From Fontibacillus puldeungensis (GTDB lineage Bacteria; Bacillota; Bacilli; Paenibacillales; Paenibacillaceae): a stretch of 64,000 bases of DNA. The notes under the pieces were generated by a model, which saw only the letters and a list, made by a program, of their open reading frames with translations, was not told the origin of the DNA and did no database searches. Below are positions 52,253 to 61,732 of this stretch, in pieces. The position numbers and the translations under genes are program-made. The stretch covers positions 109,306-173,305 of the forward strand of contig NZ_JBHTLM010000011.1 of assembly GCF_042678945.1 (NCBI RefSeq). The letters are read 5' to 3'. Each line of letters begins with the position of its first letter. The stretch's first letter is position 1.

Positions 52253-53002
52253 ATGCTTTATAGGGTGGAAGGAATCGTCATCCGCAGCATGGACTATGGT
52301 GAAGGCAATAAAATCATCACATTATGTACGGAGCAATATGGCAAAGTCGGAGTCCTTGCAAGGGGAGCCAAAAAAATAAAGAGTCGGCACGCAGCGCTAA
52401 CCCAGCTTTTTACTTACGGGGAATATGTTTTTTTTCGTCAAAACAATGGCTTGGGTACACTCAATTCAGGTGAGATCATAGAATCTCACTCTTCTTTACG
52501 TGAAGACCTTTATTTGGCGGCCTATGCTTCCTATGCTTGCGAACTGCTGGATCGAACGCTACAGGACGAGGAAGTGGGCAGCTTTTGGTTTACGCAGCTA
52601 AAAGCATGTTTAAGCGGCTTATCCTTAGGTAAAGATCCGCAGATTGTTATGAATTTATTTGAAATGAAGGTGCTGCAGGCTGCTGGCTACGGCCCCTCCT
52701 TTACTAGTTGTATCTCCTGTGGAAAGACGGAGGAATCTGTCTATGTCAGCCCGCGGCTGGGAGGTAAGCTTTGCAGCAGCTGCAGACATCACGATCCGGC
52801 GGCGCTGAAGGTTTCACCACAGGCGATCAAATTGCTCGCTTTGTTTGAAAAAATGGATCTTCGCCGGCTCGGAAATGTCGAGGTCAAGACCACGACTAAA
52901 GCGGAGCTAAAAACCGTCATGCGGGCCTTTATGGATATGCAGCTTGGATTAAAGCTGAAATCCCTGAGTTTTCTCGATCAGCTGGACAAATACGAGATTT
53001 GA
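52253..53002 (+). CDS. recO: DNA repair protein RecO
   Basis: A 249-aa recombination mediator of the RecFOR pathway, loading RecA on SSB-coated gaps. The N-terminal OB-fold begins MLYRVEGIVIRSMDYGEGN. A zinc finger follows with cysteine pairs in CISCG and LCSSC. ATG 52253 has GGGGGAAGAGG upstream. An in-frame start at 52235 would add six residues without homologous counterparts. The -35 of the downstream glycine T-box promoter overlaps its stop codon. Confidence 0.95.
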   Translation: MLYRVEGIVIRSMDYGEGNKIITLCTEQYGKVGVLARGAKKIKSRHAALTQLFTYGEYVFFRQNNGLGTLNSGEIIESHSSLREDLYLAAYASYACELLDRTLQDEEVGSFWFTQLKACLSGLSLGKDPQIVMNLFEMKVLQAAGYGPSFTSCISCGKTEESVYVSPRLGGKLCSSCRHHDPAALKVSPQAIKLLALFEKMDLRRLGNVEVKTTTKAELKTVMRAFMDMQLGLKLKSLSFLDQLDKYEI

Positions 53003-53027
53003 CGAACTTCATAAAATCATTTATTAT
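52999..53027 (+). promoter_or_regulatory. Promoter of the glyQS T-box transcript
   Basis: TTGACG (52999-53004) and TATTAT (53022-53027), spaced 17 nt. The -35 overlaps the recO stop codon. Confidence 0.65.
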
Positions 53028-53033
53028 AAAAAA

Positions 53034-53311
53034 GAATTTCTCCTTTTGGAGAATCGCGCATTGAACGGGAAGAGTAATAAGATACAGCATTCGAAAGAGC
53101 GAGCTGGGGACGGTGCAAGCCCAGACGAATCCTCTTATGAAAAGGCATCCCGGGAGCGTGAACGATCGTGAAAAGAGGATTTGCAAATGAAGTTGTCTTG
53201 GCTTCAGCGGCACAAGGCTTCGGTTTGCAAATCAAGTAGGGTGGAACCGCGGGATCTTTACAGCTCTCGTCCCTACGTCTGACAGCAGGCGTAGGAGGCG
53301 AGGGCTTTTTT
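53034..53311 (+). promoter_or_regulatory. Glycine T-box riboswitch leader
   Basis: The T-box AGGGTGGAACCGCGGG is at 53238-53253, and a stem I distal-loop sequence AGAGCGAGCTGGGG...GACGG is visible near 53096-53112. A terminator hairpin CTCTCGTCCCTACG / CGTAGGAGGCGAGGG with six T ends at 53311, and the T-box can pair competitively with it as antiterminator. It should sense uncharged tRNA-Gly and control glyQ-glyS. I did not resolve the specifier triplet. Glycine is inferred from the downstream genes. Confidence 0.93.
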
Positions 53312-53357
53312 GCTTGCCTCGATACGACCTTAAGCCTATGCAAAGGAGATGTGGTTC

Positions 53358-54245
53358 ATGAATTTCCAACAAATGATCTTGACCCTGCAGCAGTTTTGGG
53401 CGGAGCAAAATTGCATCGTTGTCCAGCCATATGACGTAGAGAAGGGCGCCGGTACGCTGAACCCGATGACATTTCTCCGGTCCATCGGACCTGAACCTTG
53501 GAACGTAGCTTATGTTGAGCCTTCACGGCGTCCGGCGGACGGACGTTATGGGGAAAACCCAAATCGGCTTTATCAACATCACCAGTTCCAAGTAATTCTC
53601 AAGCCGTCTCCGGACAACATTCAGGAAATTTATTTGGAAAGCCTGAAACGGCTTGGTATCAATCCGCTGGAGCATGATATTCGATTTGTCGAAGACAACT
53701 GGGAGCACCCTGGGCTAGGGGCTTGGGGCCTCGGCTGGGAAGTATGGCTTGACGGTATGGAAATTACGCAATTTACGTATTTCCAACAGGTCGGCGGTAT
53801 TGAAGCCAACCCGGTAGCTGTGGAAATAACCTATGGGATGGAGCGGCTCGCCTCTTATATCCAAGACAAAGAAAGTGTATATGATCTTGAGTGGGTTAAT
53901 GGAACAACCTACGGCGATGTATTTCATCAAGCTGAATTTGAGCATTCCAAATATACCTTCGAGTTGTCGGATGTAAAGATGTTATTTACCTTGTTCAACA
54001 TGTATGAGCAGGAAGCTGGGAAGGCGATGGATCAGCATCTGGTATTCCCTGCATACGATTACGTGCTGAAGTGCTCCCACACGTTCAACCTGTTAGATGC
54101 TAGAGGGGCCATCAGTGTGACGGAACGGACCGGCTATATAACCCGGGTACGGAATCTGGCCCGTCAAGTCGCCGCAACGTATTTGGAGGAGCGCGAGAAG
54201 CTCGGCTTCCCGATGCTTCAGAAAGGGGGAGCTGCACGTGGCTAA
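53358..54245 (+). CDS. glyQ: Glycyl-tRNA synthetase alpha subunit
   Basis: The 295-aa catalytic alpha subunit of the bacterial alpha2-beta2 glycyl-tRNA synthetase. It starts MNFQQMILTLQQFWAEQNC and has the family's class II motifs, for example TFLRSIGPEPW and VEPSRRPADGRYGENP. ATG 53358 with AAAGGAGATG is used. A preceding in-frame ATG at 53349 overlaps the ribosome site. Expression depends on the T-box leader. It overlaps glyS by eight bases. Confidence 0.97.
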   Translation: MNFQQMILTLQQFWAEQNCIVVQPYDVEKGAGTLNPMTFLRSIGPEPWNVAYVEPSRRPADGRYGENPNRLYQHHQFQVILKPSPDNIQEIYLESLKRLGINPLEHDIRFVEDNWEHPGLGAWGLGWEVWLDGMEITQFTYFQQVGGIEANPVAVEITYGMERLASYIQDKESVYDLEWVNGTTYGDVFHQAEFEHSKYTFELSDVKMLFTLFNMYEQEAGKAMDQHLVFPAYDYVLKCSHTFNLLDARGAISVTERTGYITRVRNLARQVAATYLEEREKLGFPMLQKGGAARG

Positions 54246-56316
54246 GGATTTACTGTTTGAAATTGGTTTAGAGGATATGCCGGCACGGTTCATTCGTGGG
54301 GCTGTGGAACAATTGAAAGACCGGCTGGTCAAATGGTTGGAGGAATCCGTCATCCCGTACGCAGCGGTGGAAATGTATGCTACGCCACGCCGCCTCGCGG
54401 TTTTGATTAAAGATGTTGCTGAGAAGCAGGAAGACGTACATGAGGAAGTAAAAGGCCCTTCCCGTAAAATCGCTTTAGACGATAAGGGTGAATGGAGTAA
54501 AGCCGCACTCGGTTTTGCCCGCAGCCAAGGGGTGGAACCCAAACAATTTACGTTTAAGGAAGTTGGCGGCACAGAGTACATTTATGTAAGCAAGAGCCGT
54601 ACCGGTGTGGAAACGACAAGCATTTTGTCTGAAGGATTGCTCGGCATTTTGCATGCCATGAATTTCCCGAAAAACATGCGCTGGGGCAGCTATGATTTTA
54701 AATTCCTACGTCCGATTCGCTGGATGGTCGCTTTGTTCGGCAAGGATGTTATCGATCTCGAAATCACTGGCGTCAAATCCGGTAAAGTGACGAGAGGCCA
54801 CCGTTTCTTAGGACAGGAAGCCGTAATCGACGAGCCTTCGAAATATGTGGAAACGCTGCGTGCTCAGCATGTCATCGCCGATATCAACGAACGGCAAACG
54901 ATGATTCAGAACCAAATCGATGCGCTCGCCAAAGAAAAAGGTTGGCATATTGCCGTTAAGGAAGACCTTTTGGAAGAAGTTCTGTTCTTGGTGGAAACAC
55001 CAACTGTACTCTTCGGAACCTTCGAAGAATCGTTTCTAAATATCCCGCAAGAAGTGCTGATTACCTCCATGCGCGAGCATCAACGGTATTTCCCAGTGCT
55101 TGACGAGAAGGGGCATTTGCTGCCTTACTTCGTAACGGTACGCAACGGGAACAACGCGTCACTCGACGTTATTGCTCGAGGCAATGAGAAGGTGCTGCGG
55201 GCGCGGTTATCGGATGCGAAGTTCTTCTATGAAGAAGATCAGAAGTTGGCCATTAAAGACGCTTTGTCCAAATTGGAAAGCATCGTCTTCCATGATGAGC
55301 TGGGAACGATTGGCGATAAAGTTCGTCGTATTCGTCGTAATACAGAGAAGCTGTCGGCTATGCTTGGTACGGATTCTGGAACAGCTGAAGCGGCTTCACG
55401 GACAGCGGAAATTTGCAAATTTGATCTAGTTACGCAAATGGTATATGAATTCCCGGAATTACAGGGTGTGATGGGGGAAGATTATGCCCGTAAAGCCGGA
55501 GAGCCAGAAGCGGTCGCAAAAGGGGTTTTCGAGCACTATCAGCCTCGTTTTGCCGATGATGCGGTTCCTGCTTCAACAGTTGGCTCGATCGTCAGCATTG
55601 CGGACAAAATCGATACGATTGCAGGCTGTTTCTCCATTGGCATCATACCGACCGGGTCTCAGGATCCTTACGCGCTGCGCCGTCAAGCTGCCGGGATCGT
55701 GCAAATCATCCTGGAGCACAAGCTGCCTGTAGGGCTTACCGACATTTTCAAAATGGCTCTCGAAACACATGAGCAATTCCGAGGCCTGAAGCGAAGCAAG
55801 GAAGAAATTTTGAAAGACCTTATGGAATTTTTCGGCTTGCGCGTTCGGAAGACTTTGTCTGATAGCCTGCGTTACGATGTAGTGGATGCTGTAATCGCTG
55901 CAGGGTACGAGGATGTCGTCTCCGTCGTTGCACGGGGCTTAGCCTTGGCGGAAGCCGTTGAAGGTCGGGAAGACTTCAAACAAATTGTTGAGTCGTTTGG
56001 ACGGGTAAGCAATCTTGCGGCTAAAGCAACGGGTGAGAAAGTGCGTTCCGATCTACTTGCAGAACCGGCCGAGAAAGAACTTCACGAAGCTTGGCGTAAA
56101 GTAACGGACGAATATCTTAAGGCTTTGTCGGAGCGGGATGCGTCTAAGGCTTTGTCCATAGTGAGTGGTCTGAAAGAGGCTATTACAGCGTTTTTCGATG
56201 CGGTTATGGTTATGGCAGAGGATGAAGCGATTCGGACAAATCGTTTGGCGCTACTCTCCGCCATTGATAGTGATCTTAAGGCTTTTGCTGATTTCAGTAA
56301 GCTGGTTTGGGCATAA
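54238..56316 (+). CDS. glyS: Glycyl-tRNA synthetase beta subunit
   Basis: The 692-aa tRNA-binding beta subunit. It starts at GTG 54238 (VAKDLLFEIGLEDMPARFI) inside the end of glyQ. It carries the HD-like domain (KDALSKLESIVFHDELG) and the C-terminal anticodon-binding DALR-like domain (MVMAEDEAIRTNRLALLSAI). In B. subtilis ccpN and yqfL follow. Here they are absent and yqxD is next. Confidence 0.97.
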   Translation: MAKDLLFEIGLEDMPARFIRGAVEQLKDRLVKWLEESVIPYAAVEMYATPRRLAVLIKDVAEKQEDVHEEVKGPSRKIALDDKGEWSKAALGFARSQGVEPKQFTFKEVGGTEYIYVSKSRTGVETTSILSEGLLGILHAMNFPKNMRWGSYDFKFLRPIRWMVALFGKDVIDLEITGVKSGKVTRGHRFLGQEAVIDEPSKYVETLRAQHVIADINERQTMIQNQIDALAKEKGWHIAVKEDLLEEVLFLVETPTVLFGTFEESFLNIPQEVLITSMREHQRYFPVLDEKGHLLPYFVTVRNGNNASLDVIARGNEKVLRARLSDAKFFYEEDQKLAIKDALSKLESIVFHDELGTIGDKVRRIRRNTEKLSAMLGTDSGTAEAASRTAEICKFDLVTQMVYEFPELQGVMGEDYARKAGEPEAVAKGVFEHYQPRFADDAVPASTVGSIVSIADKIDTIAGCFSIGIIPTGSQDPYALRRQAAGIVQIILEHKLPVGLTDIFKMALETHEQFRGLKRSKEEILKDLMEFFGLRVRKTLSDSLRYDVVDAVIAAGYEDVVSVVARGLALAEAVEGREDFKQIVESFGRVSNLAAKATGEKVRSDLLAEPAEKELHEAWRKVTDEYLKALSERDASKALSIVSGLKEAITAFFDAVMVMAEDEAIRTNRLALLSAIDSDLKAFADFSKLVWA

Positions 56317-56553
56317 TAAGGAAGCAGGACGCTCTCAAAGCCTGAGGGCAATAATATGAGTTACTAAACATCTAATGTGTGCGATTGCCATGGGATGGCG
56401 TCATCTTTGCTTTTCGCAGGAGGCCTATCCGATGGCTCTCGGCATGCTGGGGTGCAAGGGCTGAAATGACTGTTTCAGATATGCTGCATTGGTTAAATGG
56501 TTATACGTACGATAAATTAACAACCATTCTCTTGAGGGGCGGAGGAGACGAAC
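56317..56553. other. Short gap between glyS and yqxD
   Basis: 236 bases hold no gene. A CTGAAA-TGACTG-TTTCAG hairpin lies near 56461-56478, and a weak TTGGTT / GATAAA pair near 56490-56516 could be the yqxD promoter. The ccpN-yqfL pair of B. subtilis is missing here. Confidence 0.4.
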
Positions 56554-57003
56554 ATGCGTATTGTCGTTGATGGGGACTCCTGCCCAGTAAAGAAGGAAAT
56601 TGCTGAAGCGGCAAACCGTTATGATGTACAGGTACTTATGGTATCCTCCTATGACCACTTGCTTCAGGGGGCTAAGGGGATTACGGTAATTCAAGTTGAT
56701 CGGAGTGATCAAAGCGCTGATCTATATATAGCGAACCATGTACTGCAGGGTGACATTGTCGTTACTCAAGATTATGGGCTTGCTGCATTAGCTATAGCGA
56801 AATCTTGTCACGTTTTGTCGCCTCGTGGCGAGCTGTATCATGCAGGAAATATCGATTATTTGCTGGATCGGCGTCATCTTCATGCCAAAGCGCGTCGCGG
56901 AGGCCGTTATGCTAAGGGGCCCAAGCCCTTTACAGATTTGGATCGCGAGCAATTTTTAACGGCATTGTTAAAACTTTTAGAGTGCATGCAGGAGAATGTA
57001 TAG
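56554..57003 (+). CDS. yqxD: YqxD/YaiI family (DUF188) protein
   Basis: A 149-aa protein of the UPF0178/DUF188 family. It starts MRIVVDGDSCPVKKEIAEAA and contains VVTQDYGLAALAIAK, DYLLDRRHLHAKARRGGR and a C-terminal GPKPFTDLDREQF motif. The D-x-D-rich start and PIN-like arrangement of acidic residues suggest a nuclease-like fold, unproven. ATG 56554 follows GGGGCGGAGG. It lies 99 bases before dnaG, where its B. subtilis homologue also sits. Confidence 0.92.
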   Translation: MRIVVDGDSCPVKKEIAEAANRYDVQVLMVSSYDHLLQGAKGITVIQVDRSDQSADLYIANHVLQGDIVVTQDYGLAALAIAKSCHVLSPRGELYHAGNIDYLLDRRHLHAKARRGGRYAKGPKPFTDLDREQFLTALLKLLECMQENV

Positions 57004-57102
57004 TTTTAGCGAATTATTATTTACGTGTTATAGAGGAACTTCAAAATATCTTAATTTCTGACATATTGAACTTTCTCTAGCGAAAGATGAAGGTGGTTTG
57101 AG

Positions 57103-58926
57103 ATGAGTACCGGACGTGGAAGCATTCCGGAGGAAGTCATCGAGGCAGTCTTGCGGCAGCATGATATCGTCGATACCGTTGGCAAGCACGTTCATCTGAC
57201 AAAACAGGGCAAGTATATGAAGGGGCTTTGTCCGTTCCATTCGGAGAAAACCCCGTCTTTCACGGTCACCCCCGAACGTCAAATTTTCCACTGCTACGGC
57301 TGCGGTAAGGGCGGAAACGCCATCAAATTCAGGATGGAAATCGAAGGATTAACCTTTCCCGAGGCAGTTCGAGTCATGGCGGAAGAAGCGCATATTCCTT
57401 TTGAGGATAAAGGGGGAGGCATTGGGGATTCGCCGCGGAGCCGAGAGATGGAGCAACTGCTGCAGGCCCACGAGTGGACTTCCAAGCTGTATCATTTCTT
57501 ATTGAAAAATACGGAGCATGGTAAACCGGCTATGGATTATTTGAAATCCCGGGGGTTTACCGACAAAGCGATCGACACGTTCCAAATCGGTTATGCACCT
57601 GCGCGTTGGGATACACTCGTTCAATTTCTGGACAAGCGCTCTTTTGATCTCTCCGAGATGGAGAAGGGCGGGCTCATTTCCGCGAAGCAGGATGGCACCG
57701 GTTATGTTGACCGTTTCCGTGACAGGGTTATCTTTCCATTGTATAACCGGAGCGGAAAAGTTATCGCTTTTGCAGGAAGGGTTCTCGGCGATGGTCAGCC
57801 GAAATATTTAAATTCGTCAGAGAGCAAGCTGTTCAGTAAAAGCAGGACACTTTACAATTTGCATCAGGCTAAGACTGAAATACGAAAACTTCGACAAATT
57901 GTTTTGTTTGAGGGTTACGGCGATGTCATTAGCGCTTGGGAGGCTGGAGTTCATAACGGCGTAGCAACCATGGGGACTTCCCTTACAGAGAGCCATGCAG
58001 CGATCATGCGAGGGTTGGCAGATGAAATTTTGGTTTGCTATGACGGGGACCAAGCCGGACAGGCTGCTGCTCTGAAGAGTATTCCGATCCTCGAGAACGT
58101 AGGATTTCAGGTGAAAATTGCACCGCTAACCGAGGGATTGGATCCGGATGAGTTTATCCGGAAGTACGGAGCAGAGCGCTTTCGGCACCAAATTTTGGAT
58201 GGCGCTGTTTCGTCCGTTAAATTTAGGCTTATATATCTGAAAAAAAACCATATACTGCTAGAAGAAGACGGAAAGGTTTCGTACATTAAAGAAGCGATGC
58301 CTATCATCGCATCACTGGGATCTCCCAGTGAGCGTGAGATCTATTTGAAGGAATTGTCGGCTGATTTACAGGTGTCCTTCGATAGCTTGAAACAGGAATG
58401 CAACGAATTACGTGCTGCCATGCAAAAAAAGGCAAACGCCGGGGATAATAAGCCTGAAAGGTGGAATAATGGTAGGCATAAAAAAGGGCAGGCATCGATG
58501 CCGGCTCTGCTGCCCGCTTATCACGTAGCGGAACGGAGACTGCTTTCTTTTATGCTGCAAGACGATGAAGTAGCCCGTTATGTAGGTGAACGTCTTGGGA
58601 CCAACTTTAACATCGAAGATCATGTGGCGATTGCTGCTTATCTATACGCTTATTACGCTCAGGGGAAGACCCCGGATGCAAGCCGATTTATCTCGTCGCT
58701 TCAGGATGATCGGTTGGAACAGACGGTCATTTCCATCGCTATGATGGATACGCCAGCAGAGTGGAGTACGCAGGAGCTGGATGATTGTATTCGGGAAATT
58801 CAAAGAGTCCCCTTGCTCGCACAGATCAAGCAAAAGAAGGATGAAATGGTGTCCGCGGAACGTGCCGGGGATTTTATGCGTGCGGCGCAAATTGCAAGTG
58901 AGATTATTGCCCTAGAGAGACAGTAA
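57103..58926 (+). CDS. dnaG: DNA primase
   Basis: A 607-aa replicative primase. The CHC2 zinc ribbon is in LCPFHSEKTPSFTVTPERQ and FHCYGCGKGGNA at about residues 39-65. The TOPRIM catalytic core has IVLFEGYGDVISAWEAG and EILVCYDGDQAG. The C-terminal region is a DnaB-interaction domain (HVAERRLLSFMLQDDEVARY). ATG 57103 has AAGGTGG at six bases. It heads the macromolecular-synthesis pair dnaG-sigA. Confidence 0.97.
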   Translation: MSTGRGSIPEEVIEAVLRQHDIVDTVGKHVHLTKQGKYMKGLCPFHSEKTPSFTVTPERQIFHCYGCGKGGNAIKFRMEIEGLTFPEAVRVMAEEAHIPFEDKGGGIGDSPRSREMEQLLQAHEWTSKLYHFLLKNTEHGKPAMDYLKSRGFTDKAIDTFQIGYAPARWDTLVQFLDKRSFDLSEMEKGGLISAKQDGTGYVDRFRDRVIFPLYNRSGKVIAFAGRVLGDGQPKYLNSSESKLFSKSRTLYNLHQAKTEIRKLRQIVLFEGYGDVISAWEAGVHNGVATMGTSLTESHAAIMRGLADEILVCYDGDQAGQAAALKSIPILENVGFQVKIAPLTEGLDPDEFIRKYGAERFRHQILDGAVSSVKFRLIYLKKNHILLEEDGKVSYIKEAMPIIASLGSPSEREIYLKELSADLQVSFDSLKQECNELRAAMQKKANAGDNKPERWNNGRHKKGQASMPALLPAYHVAERRLLSFMLQDDEVARYVGERLGTNFNIEDHVAIAAYLYAYYAQGKTPDASRFISSLQDDRLEQTVISIAMMDTPAEWSTQELDDCIREIQRVPLLAQIKQKKDEMVSAERAGDFMRAAQIASEIIALERQ

Positions 58927-58970
58927 GACGATGGACTTTCGGTGAGTTTCTAGGGAGGAGGGAGCCAGAT

Positions 58971-60086
58971 ATGACAAATGACCAGCATACTGAACTAGAA
59001 ACTGAATTAACGCTTGATCAGGTAAAAGATCAGTTGATTGAACAAGGCAAGAAGAGATCCTCATTATCTTATAAGGAAATTATGGAGAAGCTCTCGCCTT
59101 TCGATCAAGATCCTGAACAGATGGACGAGTTTTTTGAACATCTGGCGGATTTGGGAATTGACATCACGGGTGATGGTGATGAAGAGCGAAGAGGGGATAA
59201 CTCTAGCGACGGTGATGATTTTAACTTTGACGATGATTTAACACTCCCTCCGGGCATCAAAATCAATGATCCCGTACGGATGTACTTGAAGGAAATCGGC
59301 CGTGTTCCCTTGCTTTCGGCAGATGACGAAATGGAACTGGCGAAGCGGATTGAGAACGGAGATGAAGAAGCCAAGCGACGGCTTGCGGAAGCCAACCTTC
59401 GGCTTGTAGTCAGTATCGCAAAACGTTATGTTGGCCGTGGTATGCTGTTCCTGGATTTAATTCAGGAAGGGAATATGGGGCTAATCAAAGCCGTAGAAAA
59501 GTTTGACCATAAGAAGGGATTCAAATTCAGTACCTACGCAACTTGGTGGATTCGCCAGGCGATCACTCGAGCGATTGCAGACCAAGCACGTACGATTCGA
59601 ATTCCAGTGCATATGGTGGAGACAATCAACAAGCTGATTCGGGTATCTCGTCAACTGCTGCAGGAGCTTGGTCGTGAACCTACGCCAGAGGAAATCGCAG
59701 CCGAAATGGAACTCAGCGTGGAAAAAGTTCGTGAAATCATGAAAATCGCTCAAGAGCCAGTATCGCTGGAAACGCCGATCGGTGAGGAAGACGATTCCCA
59801 TTTAGGTGACTTTATTGAAGATCAGGAAGCCTTGGCCCCGGCAGATGCCGCGGCATACGAGCTGCTGAAGGAACAGCTCGAGGATGTCCTCGATACGCTC
59901 ACGGAACGCGAAGAGAACGTGCTTCGGCTTCGCTTCGGACTTGATGACGGACGAACGCGAACACTGGAAGAAGTCGGCAAAGTGTTCGGCGTAACCCGGG
60001 AGAGAATTCGTCAAATCGAAGCGAAAGCGCTCCGCAAGCTGCGTCATCCTAGCCGCAGCAAGCGACTTAAGGATTTTCTCGAATAA
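58971..60086 (+). CDS. sigA: RNA polymerase primary sigma factor SigA
   Basis: A 371-aa RpoD-type housekeeping sigma factor. Region 1.2 is DPVRMYLKEIGRVPLLSADD, region 2 includes VGRGMLFLDLIQEGNMGLIK and the -10-reading FKFSTYATWWIRQAI. Region 4 contains ERIRQIEAKALRKLRHP, which contacts -35. An acidic region 1.1 precedes (DEERRGDNSSDGDDFNFDDD). ATG 58971 follows GGGAGGAGGGA, 44 bases after dnaG. A terminator follows. Confidence 0.98.
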   Translation: MTNDQHTELETELTLDQVKDQLIEQGKKRSSLSYKEIMEKLSPFDQDPEQMDEFFEHLADLGIDITGDGDEERRGDNSSDGDDFNFDDDLTLPPGIKINDPVRMYLKEIGRVPLLSADDEMELAKRIENGDEEAKRRLAEANLRLVVSIAKRYVGRGMLFLDLIQEGNMGLIKAVEKFDHKKGFKFSTYATWWIRQAITRAIADQARTIRIPVHMVETINKLIRVSRQLLQELGREPTPEEIAAEMELSVEKVREIMKIAQEPVSLETPIGEEDDSHLGDFIEDQEALAPADAAAYELLKEQLEDVLDTLTEREENVLRLRFGLDDGRTRTLEEVGKVFGVTRERIRQIEAKALRKLRHPSRSKRLKDFLE

Positions 60087-60097
60087 GCGTACAACTC

Positions 60098-60132
60098 TGA
60101 CCTTCTGCAGCCAAGCAGCAAGGTCATTTTTG
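60098..60132 (+). terminator. Terminator after sigA
   Basis: TGACCTT-CTGC-AGCCAA-GCAG-CAAGGTCA imperfect stem followed by TTTTTG. Confidence 0.88.
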
Positions 60133-60152
60133 TTGAAAGAAGGGATATTCCT

Positions 60153-60977
60153 TTGGACAGAGACAAAAAACAGATTATTCTGGCTGAAATTGAGCATTGG
60201 AGAAGGAGCAAACTCCTCCCTGAGCAATACTGTGATTTTCTTCAAAATCTATACAGCGATGAGAAGGCAAAACCTTCACGTAGCCTTAATCCATTAGGAT
60301 TGATTCAGCAAGGAAATCTGAAAATGTGGTCCCTTTCTTTTGGAATAATTTCCTTCTTTTTCTTTATTGTTTTTTATTTTAGCTCTTTTTCCTGGCCTTT
60401 GCAAATGGGGACCGCTTTGCTGCTTAGCTCGGCCTGTTACATCGCTTCGGCCCTATACCGCACGAAAAAACCATTGTTTTCGCTGGCAATGGCGGGGATT
60501 GGCAGTTTACTGATGCTCGGTCTCGGAAGCTGGATGATCACGCTTCAAGGCTGGGATAAGGGAGCCGCCATTCCGATGCTCGTTGCCGTTTGCGGCATAT
60601 TCTGGGTTGCGGTCGGTTTTATGCTGAATTTCGGCATTATAAGCTATTGCGGAATCGCTTGTACCATTTTGCTTTATGCTATGGTGTTCGGTCGGCTGCA
60701 TCAGGAAGTCTCCTGGAGCCTGCTGCAGGTAGTATGGCTGCCGATCAGTGCAGTATTTTACTGGCTAACCTGGCTAAGTCATCATCGCTTAAAAGAGGCG
60801 GCTCGGGTATTTTTTGCGGTATCCTTAACGTTATGGTTTATGCCGGAAGCTGATGCTCTCTTATTGCGGGGTGCTGCGTTTTCCGGAATGCCTTTGCTTA
60901 TTTTGTTGAAGATCGTATCCGTGTTTCTGATTTTGTTTATATTTAGAAAAAAATGGGTGGTGTGGATCGCTTCATGA
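60153..60977 (+). CDS. Polytopic membrane protein (DUF2157-like N-terminus)
   Basis: A 274-aa protein with a soluble 65-residue start (MDRDKKQIILAEIEHWRRSK, LLPEQYCDFLQNLY) resembling the short helical segment at the beginning of DUF2157 proteins, then about eight to nine hydrophobic helices with almost no loops. Function is unknown. It starts at TTG 60153 with AAGAAGGGA upstream. The stop overlaps the trmK start by four bases (ATGA), so the two are translationally coupled. In B. subtilis the cccA gene occupies the sigA-trmK gap, so this is a lineage-specific replacement or insertion. Confidence 0.7.
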   Translation: MDRDKKQIILAEIEHWRRSKLLPEQYCDFLQNLYSDEKAKPSRSLNPLGLIQQGNLKMWSLSFGIISFFFFIVFYFSSFSWPLQMGTALLLSSACYIASALYRTKKPLFSLAMAGIGSLLMLGLGSWMITLQGWDKGAAIPMLVAVCGIFWVAVGFMLNFGIISYCGIACTILLYAMVFGRLHQEVSWSLLQVVWLPISAVFYWLTWLSHHRLKEAARVFFAVSLTLWFMPEADALLLRGAAFSGMPLLILLKIVSVFLILFIFRKKWVVWIAS

Positions 60978-61732
60978 AACTATCTGCAAGATTGCAGCTT
61001 ATCGCTGATCTGCTTCCGGAGAATTGCCGGTTCGCCGATATCGGCTCAGACCATGCGCTATTACCAGTGGCGGCTGTGCGTAGCGGGCAGGCGAGCTTTG
61101 CCGTAGCAGGCGAAGTAAATGATGGGCCGCTTGAGGCTGCTCGTCGGCAAGTTGCCGATGCTGGAGAGAGTCAGCGGATTTCTGTTCGAAAAGGAGACGG
61201 ACTCGCAGTCATCGCTCCAGGTGAGGTGGACACGATCACGATAGCCGGGATGGGCGGCGCGCTGATCGTTTCCATTCTAAACAGTGGACAAGAGAAGCTA
61301 GCCGGGGTCCGGCGGCTGGTGCTTCAGCCAAATGTCGGTGAGGAATTTGTACGGCGTTGGCTCGTGGAGAACGGTTGGTTTCTTGCGGAAGAAGCTATTT
61401 TAGAGGAAGATGGAAAAATATACGAAGTGCTAATGGCAGAGCCGGCTTCTGAGGCGGCGGTGTTGAATGAACAGTTGTATATGCCTCGCAGACTGCCTGG
61501 CGGTGCGCTGCTTACGAATGAACTGCTGTATTTGATGGGGCCTAGACTCACCAAAGATCCTGACGGAGTATTTTACAAAAAGTGGGATTATGAAATCCGT
61601 AAATTAGATAAAATTCGGCTGTCGGTTGCATCGTCGGTACAAGAAGCTTCCCGTGAAAAGGAACAGGAGTTCACACGGTTGTCAGAACAGCTTAAGGAGG
61701 TGCTAGTATGCTTGCGAAAGGTCAAACCTTAG
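60974..61732 (+). CDS. trmK: tRNA (adenine22-N1)-methyltransferase TrmK
   Basis: A 252-aa class I SAM methyltransferase that makes m1A22 in bacterial tRNAs with a suitable D-loop. SAM motifs are FADIGSDHALLPVAAVRSG and GDGLAVIAPGEVDTITIAGM (the GMGG loop is GMGGALIV), and the target-region LQPN motif is LVLQPNVGEEFVR. The start is taken as ATG 60974 (MKLSARLQLIADL), in the ATGA overlap with the preceding stop. An ATG at 60953 gives seven extra residues. The 3' end overlaps the next gene by 25 bases. Confidence 0.94.
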   Translation: MKLSARLQLIADLLPENCRFADIGSDHALLPVAAVRSGQASFAVAGEVNDGPLEAARRQVADAGESQRISVRKGDGLAVIAPGEVDTITIAGMGGALIVSILNSGQEKLAGVRRLVLQPNVGEEFVRRWLVENGWFLAEEAILEEDGKIYEVLMAEPASEAAVLNEQLYMPRRLPGGALLTNELLYLMGPRLTKDPDGVFYKKWDYEIRKLDKIRLSVASSVQEASREKEQEFTRLSEQLKEVLVCLRKVKP

